This document shows, piece by piece, positions 6,920 through 10,964 of a DNA stretch of 10,964 nt. The DNA comes from Bacteroidales bacterium (GTDB taxonomy: Bacteria; Bacteroidota; Bacteroidia; Bacteroidales; JAAUTT01), in the NCBI GenBank assembly GCA_025350365.1, contig JANXXY010000161.1:1-10964 (forward strand), written 5' to 3'. The notes below the pieces were generated by a model. It saw only the letters and a program-made list of their open reading frames with translations. It made no database searches and was not told the DNA's origin. Numbering within the stretch: the stretch's first letter is position 1; each line of letters starts with the position of its first letter. The translations under genes and the position numbers were made by a program.

Positions 6920-6936
6920 AATTATTAAAATTCTAT
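6916..6936. repeat. Small palindrome carrying both convergent stop codons
   Basis: ATAGAATT (6916-6923), a 5-base loop, then AATTCTAT (6929-6936) form an 8-bp inverted repeat between pgeF and the thioredoxin gene. The plus-strand stop TAG is at 6917-6919 and the minus-strand stop TAG at 6935-6933, in mirror positions in the two arms. The stem is AT-rich and there is no long T-tract, so it would be at most a weak bidirectional terminator. Confidence 0.5.
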
Positions 6937-7403
6937 AAACTAACTTTTAAAAAATCCTTTATCCTTTTATCAAAATCACTTTTACTTATTAATCCTGTTG
7001 ACATTTGCGGTTTGGAGGATGCCGGACAGAATAGAACTGACGGTATGCCTGAAACTCCAAAAACGTTGGCAAGTTCTTTCTGATCATCAACATCAACTTT
7101 ATAAACGTTTATTTTGCCTTTGTATTCTTTGGCAATCTGGTCAACAGTTGGAGCCATAATTTTGCATGGACCGCACCAGGTAGCATAGAAGTCGATAATA
7201 CAAGGCTTGTCTCCGGCAAATTTCCACTCCTTACTTTTTGAATAATCAAACACTTTTTGTTTAAATGTTACAGAAGTAAGGTGTTCTATTTGTGATTTTT
7301 CTGCGTTTGTAACTTCTTGTTTTTTGGGAGCTTGCTGACTCTGGCAACTTCCGAAAGGAATTAGGGATATTGATGCAATAATTAAATAATTAGCTGCTTT
7401 CAT
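6933..7403 (-). CDS. Thioredoxin-like lipoprotein
   Basis: This 156-residue exported thioredoxin starts at the ATG before KAANYLIIASISLIPFGSC. The lipobox FGSC puts the lipid anchor at Cys20, followed by Gln, which suggests membrane attachment on the periplasmic side. The frame is open for 41 more codons upstream, but that would hide the signal sequence. After a linker of ~45 residues comes one thioredoxin domain: CIIDFYATWCGPCKIMAP (68-85) with the active pair Cys77/Cys80, VYKVDVDDQKELANVFGV (100-117), and GIPSVLF (119-125) with the cis-proline Pro121. The WCGPC motif and neighbouring residues are as in classical thioredoxin, unlike the typical TlpA/ResA form. It may reduce periplasmic disulphides, but no partner is encoded nearby. 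A lone TAAATTTG box (7489-7482) could be its -7 element, without a matching -33. Confidence 0.92.
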   Translation of the reverse strand: MKAANYLIIASISLIPFGSCQSQQAPKKQEVTNAEKSQIEHLTSVTFKQKVFDYSKSKEWKFAGDKPCIIDFYATWCGPCKIMAPTVDQIAKEYKGKINVYKVDVDDQKELANVFGVSGIPSVLFCPASSKPQMSTGLISKSDFDKRIKDFLKVSL

Positions 7404-7563
7404 ATTGATTCGTTTTATATTTTTAACTTCATTTATGTTAACTACAACCAGAAACGTATTTTGTTTTGAAAATTGAATGAGCAAATTTATTAATCTTTTC
7501 CTGAAAGAACTATATTTACCACTCAATCATTTCCACTTAGGAAATGAGAAGTAAGGAACATAA

Positions 7564-7577
7564 TCCGGTGAACCGGA
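7564..7577. repeat. Short GC-rich palindrome upstream of the small lipoprotein gene
   Basis: TCCGGT-GA-ACCGGA is a 6-bp inverted repeat with a 2-base centre, 40 bases before the ATG at 7618. It stands out in AT-rich DNA. The loop is too short for a good hairpin, so an operator half-site pair is more plausible than an RNA structure. It lies in the 214-base region between the divergent thioredoxin and small-lipoprotein genes, where I found no convincing plus-strand promoter. Confidence 0.4.
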
Positions 7578-7617
7578 CTAAAAACAAAATAAAACAACTA
7601 ATTTAATAATGTGATCT

Positions 7618-7923
7618 ATGAAAAAATTATTGACATCTAAATGGTCTTATGTCCTATGCTTACTGCTGATTGTCGTAGTTTTTTATTCATGTATAAATAA
7701 AGAGGTTGTTACGCCTTGTTTACATGGTCATACTTATGGTTTTTTCGGTGGTTTATGGCACGGATTTATTGCCCCTTTTGATCTGTTTGGAATGATTTTT
7801 TTTGATGACATTACCGTATTTGCCCAAAATAATAATGGAGCCTTTTATGCTTTTGGATTTCTGCTTGGTAGTGGTGGATGGGGTTTCTTTGGTGGAAAAG
7901 GAGCAAAATGGAGAAGAAAATAA
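7618..7923 (+). CDS. Small conserved-looking putative lipoprotein, function unknown
   Basis: This 101-residue protein has a basic start (MKKLLTSKWS), a hydrophobic stretch (11-24) and a possible lipobox VFYSC with Cys25. The next part is rich in Gly and aromatic residues: CLHGHTYGFFGGLWHGFIAP (34-53), FDLFGMIFFDDITVFAQNNN (54-73) and AFGFLLGSGGWGFFGG (78-93), ending in a basic tail KWRRK. I recall short proteins with a similar pattern (GLWHGFIAP, an acidic spot, NNNG, then a Gly/Phe-rich hydrophobic stretch) annotated as hypothetical in Bacteroidota and elsewhere. The last stretch could be a second membrane segment. The FFDD pair (61-64) and the His residues (36, 38, 48) are the obvious polar residues in an otherwise hydrophobic protein. 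It is first in a head-to-tail series with the receptor gene 21 bases downstream. No function is proposed. Confidence 0.78.
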   Translation: MKKLLTSKWSYVLCLLLIVVVFYSCINKEVVTPCLHGHTYGFFGGLWHGFIAPFDLFGMIFFDDITVFAQNNNGAFYAFGFLLGSGGWGFFGGKGAKWRRK

Positions 7924-7944
7924 TAGTATATAGCTTTCTCTGGA

Positions 7945-10404
7945 ATGATAAAAATTGCCCGAAATAGTTTAGCCTTTAGTTTATTAATATTCATTTCGTC
8001 TTTCAGTTGGGCGCAAAATAGGGCCTCAATTGAGGGAAATATTAAGGACGACAATGGCAATTTACTGAGTCATGTAAATGTTTATCTTGACCGCACATTC
8101 TTTGGAACCTCAAGCAATGATAGCGGCTTTTATCGGTTATTAATTCCATCCGGCAAAGATTTCTCGCTCGCATTTTCTATGATCGGGTATCAAAGTCATA
8201 GGCGGGTAGTACATCTTAAAAATGCTGAAATACTGAAAGTTAATATCGTTCTTCGTCAGGAGGTCAGATCCATAGCAGAGGTTTCTGTTAGTAGTGAAAG
8301 CGATAGGGTCGGAAACATCAGTCGTATCAGCATGAATGATTTTATGCTTATACCAAATCCAAGCGGAAACATTGAAACATTAATCAAGACACTTCCCGGT
8401 GTGTCATCATCGAATGAATTAAGCTCACAATATTCGGTACGTGGTGGAAATTTTGATGAAAATCTGGTGTATGTAAACGATGTAGAGATAGTTCGTCCTT
8501 TTTTGATACGTACAGGGCAACAGGAAGGATTAAGCTTTATAAATCCCGACATGGTTTCGTCAGTGAAATTTTCGGCAGGTGGATTCGAAGCCAGATACGG
8601 TGATAAAATGTCATCAGTGCTTGATGTTGTTTATCGCAGGCCAACGAAATATCTGGCTACAGTTAGTGCGAGTCTCCTGGGAACATCAGCATCAGCTGAA
8701 GGAATATCGAAGAATGGAAAGTTTACTCATATTACAGGTTTTCGATATAAAACATCACAATACCTGTTACATACGCTAGAAACTAAAGGCGATTATAACC
8801 CTTCTTTTACTGACATACAATCTCTAATTACTTACCAATTTTCGAAGAAGCTGGAAGGCAGTTTTCTTGGCAATTTTGCTCAGAATAAATACCAGTTTGT
8901 CCCGCAATCGCGATCGACAAATTTTGGGACGATCACGCAGGTTTATAATCTTACCGTGTTTTATGGTGGTAGGGAAATGGACAAATACCGTTCGATGCTA
9001 GGTGCTTTTACTCTGCAGTATAAACCCATTCAAAAGTTATCCTTAAAACTCATAGGCTCAGCTTACTCCACATTTGAACAGGAAACCTTTGATATAGAAA
9101 GTCAATACCTTATTAATGAACTGGATAATACACCAGGTTCAAAAACTTATGGCGACAGTTTGTTAAACCTTGGAGTAGGAGGGATGCTCAATCATGTCCG
9201 AAATTATCTTTGGGCCAATACATACACGGCATCACATATTGGAACGTTTTTAACTGGAAATCATCAGCTAAGATGGGCATTGGATTATAAACGCGAAATA
9301 ATTACCGATCACTTAAATGAGTGGAACCTGATTGATTCTGCCGGATATTCAACTCCATATTCTCCAAAATCCATTCAATTATATGATGTAACAAATGCGA
9401 ATAACGAAACCACATCCAATCGGTTTTCAGGGTATCTTCAGGATTCATACCAGTTCAGCAATGAAAAACATAAATTTTTTATTAATGGAGGTATTCGTTT
9501 AAATTATTGGGATTTTAACGCTGAAATTTTGGTCAGTCCACGATTCAGGCTGTCCATCAAACCCGGTTGGAACCGAGATATAATGTTACATATTGCCACA
9601 GGAATTTATTACCAACCTGCATTTTACAAGGAGATGCGCGATTTTCATGGAAAGCTAAACTCTGAAATTTTAGCTCAAAAGAGCATTCATTTTGTTGTTG
9701 GAGGAGACTACCATCTATCTCTTTGGGATCGCCCATTTATTTTTACTTCGGAAATGTATTTCAAGCAACTGCGAAAACTTATACCTTATAAAGTTGATAA
9801 TGTCCGGATTCGTTATACTGCTGAAAATAATGCAAAGGGATATGCCACCGGGATTGATTTTAAATTAAATGGTGAATTTGTTCCGGGAGTTGAATCATGG
9901 GCAAGTTTGTCTCTTCTGAAAACGGAAGAAGATATTATTGGCGATTTTTATATTGACAAAAACGGTAACCGCATAGAACCTGGTTATTTTCCAATGCCAA
10001 CAGACCAGCGGGTTAATTTTAATTTATACTTTCAGGACTATCTACCCAACAACCCGACGTTACAAATGCATTTGAACCTAGTTTATGGAAGTAGTTTGCA
10101 GGTTAGTCCTCCAATGCCTGCGCGTTTCGACCAAACATTTCCAATAGGCCCATACCGACGTGTAGACATGGGTTTTTCGAAAATATTCAAAAGTGATGAT
10201 CATGTAAGTAATGTTGAATGGATCAACAAATTCAAAGAGTTTGTTGTAAGCCTCGAATTCTTCAATCTTTTAAATATTAATAACAAAGCTTCATACCTTT
10301 GGGTACGCACAATTTCGAATCAGGAAAACTTTCCCAATGAATTTGCCGTGCCCAATTATCTTACTTCGAGAAGGATAAATTTGAAGTTGGCCGTAAGGTT
10401 TTAG
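7945..10404 (+). CDS. TonB-dependent-receptor-type outer-membrane barrel with carboxypeptidase-regulatory-like domain
   Basis: This 819-residue outer-membrane protein starts 21 bases after the small lipoprotein gene. A signal peptide ends at SWAQ (24). A carboxypeptidase-regulatory-like beta-sandwich follows (about 27-104: SIEGNIKDDNGNLLSHVNVY, then SNDSGFYRL and MIGYQSH). Next comes a plug domain (about 125-232: IETLIKTLPGV, SVRGGNFDENLVYVNDVEI, MVSSVKFSAGGFEARYGDKM). The rest is a barrel ending in RRINLKLAVRF with the C-terminal Phe needed for BAM assembly. It is of medium length, smaller than SusC proteins, and no SusD follows. I could not find a clear TonB box between signal peptide and plug. 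In this phylum the regulatory-like domain precedes the plug, so TonB contact is plausible but not shown. Substrate unknown. The AsmA-like gene starts 37 bases later. Confidence 0.93.
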   Translation: MIKIARNSLAFSLLIFISSFSWAQNRASIEGNIKDDNGNLLSHVNVYLDRTFFGTSSNDSGFYRLLIPSGKDFSLAFSMIGYQSHRRVVHLKNAEILKVNIVLRQEVRSIAEVSVSSESDRVGNISRISMNDFMLIPNPSGNIETLIKTLPGVSSSNELSSQYSVRGGNFDENLVYVNDVEIVRPFLIRTGQQEGLSFINPDMVSSVKFSAGGFEARYGDKMSSVLDVVYRRPTKYLATVSASLLGTSASAEGISKNGKFTHITGFRYKTSQYLLHTLETKGDYNPSFTDIQSLITYQFSKKLEGSFLGNFAQNKYQFVPQSRSTNFGTITQVYNLTVFYGGREMDKYRSMLGAFTLQYKPIQKLSLKLIGSAYSTFEQETFDIESQYLINELDNTPGSKTYGDSLLNLGVGGMLNHVRNYLWANTYTASHIGTFLTGNHQLRWALDYKREIITDHLNEWNLIDSAGYSTPYSPKSIQLYDVTNANNETTSNRFSGYLQDSYQFSNEKHKFFINGGIRLNYWDFNAEILVSPRFRLSIKPGWNRDIMLHIATGIYYQPAFYKEMRDFHGKLNSEILAQKSIHFVVGGDYHLSLWDRPFIFTSEMYFKQLRKLIPYKVDNVRIRYTAENNAKGYATGIDFKLNGEFVPGVESWASLSLLKTEEDIIGDFYIDKNGNRIEPGYFPMPTDQRVNFNLYFQDYLPNNPTLQMHLNLVYGSSLQVSPPMPARFDQTFPIGPYRRVDMGFSKIFKSDDHVSNVEWINKFKEFVVSLEFFNLLNINNKASYLWVRTISNQENFPNEFAVPNYLTSRRINLKLAVRF

Positions 10405-10441
10405 TAGGATTGGGTTATAAAGCCTATCTTTACACATTTAA

Positions 10442-10964
10442 ATGAAAAATTTAATGCGAAACCGATATATTAAGGTAATATTCATATTATTATTAGTTTT
10501 AATTGCAACCTATTTCGGAGTAAGAAAGTATGTACTCAATGAGGTATTACAAAGATTGACGATAAAAACCGAAACAAATTTTAGTTTGAAAATAGGATAT
10601 TCGCAAGCAGGTTTTGTTGGATTTAAAACAATATTAATTCGCAATCTTACGGTTCTTTCTCAAGGCAACGATACAATAGTTCGGGCCGATTCTGTTCAGG
10701 TAACACCTAAACTTATTCAGTTACTGTTCGGTAAAATGCGAATCTCAGAATTATCTATCAGTCATGCCAATGTTTATTTCGACGTGCATCTTCTTCGTTT
10801 ATTTAAGAATAGGTATCAGACATCGCCCAAAGATTCTGCATCTCAACCCAAAGAGGCAAGCTATGCACGAATGTTAAATTCTATACAAAGACAGTTATTC
10901 ACCGTCATTCCCAAAGAAATTACCATTCGGACTACAGGATTAGTTTATCGACGGGATTCTATTT
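10442..10964 (+). CDS. AsmA-like inner-membrane-anchored protein, N-terminal part (runs off window)
   Basis: The first 174 residues are visible and the frame is open to the window edge. A short basic start (MKNLMRNRYIK) precedes one membrane segment (about 11-26, VIFILLLVLIATYFGV). After that the pattern is that of AsmA-family proteins: a strand ending FSLKIGYSQAGFVGFKTILI, then RNLTVLSQGNDTIVRADSVQV, LIQLLFGKMRISELSISHA and NVYFDVHLL. This is the repeating form 'inner strand, accessory strand with an x-x-A-D-x-V element, layer size, then I-x-x-L-x-I' seen at the start of AsmA, TamB and related bridge-like lipid-transfer proteins. The rest of such a protein would span the periplasm as a long beta-groove. 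It was not in the supplied long-frame set and I translated it by hand. The gene follows the receptor by 37 bases. The family call is by pattern only. Confidence 0.75.
   Translation, partial: MKNLMRNRYIKVIFILLLVLIATYFGVRKYVLNEVLQRLTIKTETNFSLKIGYSQAGFVGFKTILIRNLTVLSQGNDTIVRADSVQVTPKLIQLLFGKMRISELSISHANVYFDVHLLRLFKNRYQTSPKDSASQPKEASYARMLNSIQRQLFTVIPKEITIRTTGLVYRRDSI

Noticed and set aside
7845..8779. Frames at 7845-8060 (minus), 8256-8552 (minus) and 8579-8779 (plus)
   Set aside because: They overlap the small lipoprotein and receptor genes in other frames and have no recognisable features.
1..10964. Mobile element, CRISPR array, toxin-antitoxin or defence locus
   Set aside because: No transposase, integrase, repeat array, target-site duplication or defence-type domain was seen on either strand; all genes fit a stable envelope and metabolism chromosome region.

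Overview
The window looks like chromosomal DNA of a Bacteroidota bacterium, probably Bacteroidales or a relative. The DNA is AT-rich. Two good promoter matches have the phylum's own form (TTTG or TTG, about 18-20 bases, then TAnnTTTG) and not an E. coli-type -35/-10. The gene content also fits: a TonB-dependent receptor with an N-terminal carboxypeptidase-regulatory-like domain, a head-GIN (DUF2807) lipoprotein, a DUF1080 protein, a Bacteroidota-type PagL-like barrel and many lipoproteins. I see no phage, insertion sequence, CRISPR, tRNA or rRNA. It reads as ordinary chromosome rich in cell-envelope genes.

Left part (1-2800, minus strand): a complete nitrogen-uptake transcription unit. A promoter at 2767-2798 leads into a TorF-like outer-membrane porin (2725-1952), a P-II signalling protein (1926-1576) and an AmtB ammonium channel (1544-135). 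It ends in a strong intrinsic terminator at 53-82. The gaps between genes are 25 and 31 bases. The layout suggests one unit supplying an outer-membrane pore, the inner-membrane ammonium channel and the cytosolic protein that gates that channel.

Middle part (2800-5951, minus strand): a secreted DUF1080 protein (3935-3189) followed by a perfect 15-bp hairpin terminator (3115-3152). Upstream of it lies a two-gene pair, a PagL-like outer-membrane lipid A deacylase (5951-4821) and a DUF2807 lipoprotein (4804-4073), 16 bases apart.

Convergent pair (6044-7403): pgeF (plus strand, with its own promoter) meets a lipoprotein thioredoxin (minus strand). Their two TAG stop codons sit in opposite arms of one small palindrome at 6916-6936.

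Right part (7618-10964, plus strand): a small putative lipoprotein of 101 residues, an 819-residue TonB-dependent-receptor-type barrel and the N-terminal 174 residues of an AsmA-like protein cut by the window edge. They lie head to tail with gaps of 21 and 37 bases. An outer-membrane barrel next to an inner-membrane-anchored AsmA-like protein recalls TamA/TamB in outline. This is the part of the window most likely to hold something not yet described, although the idea rests on gene order alone.
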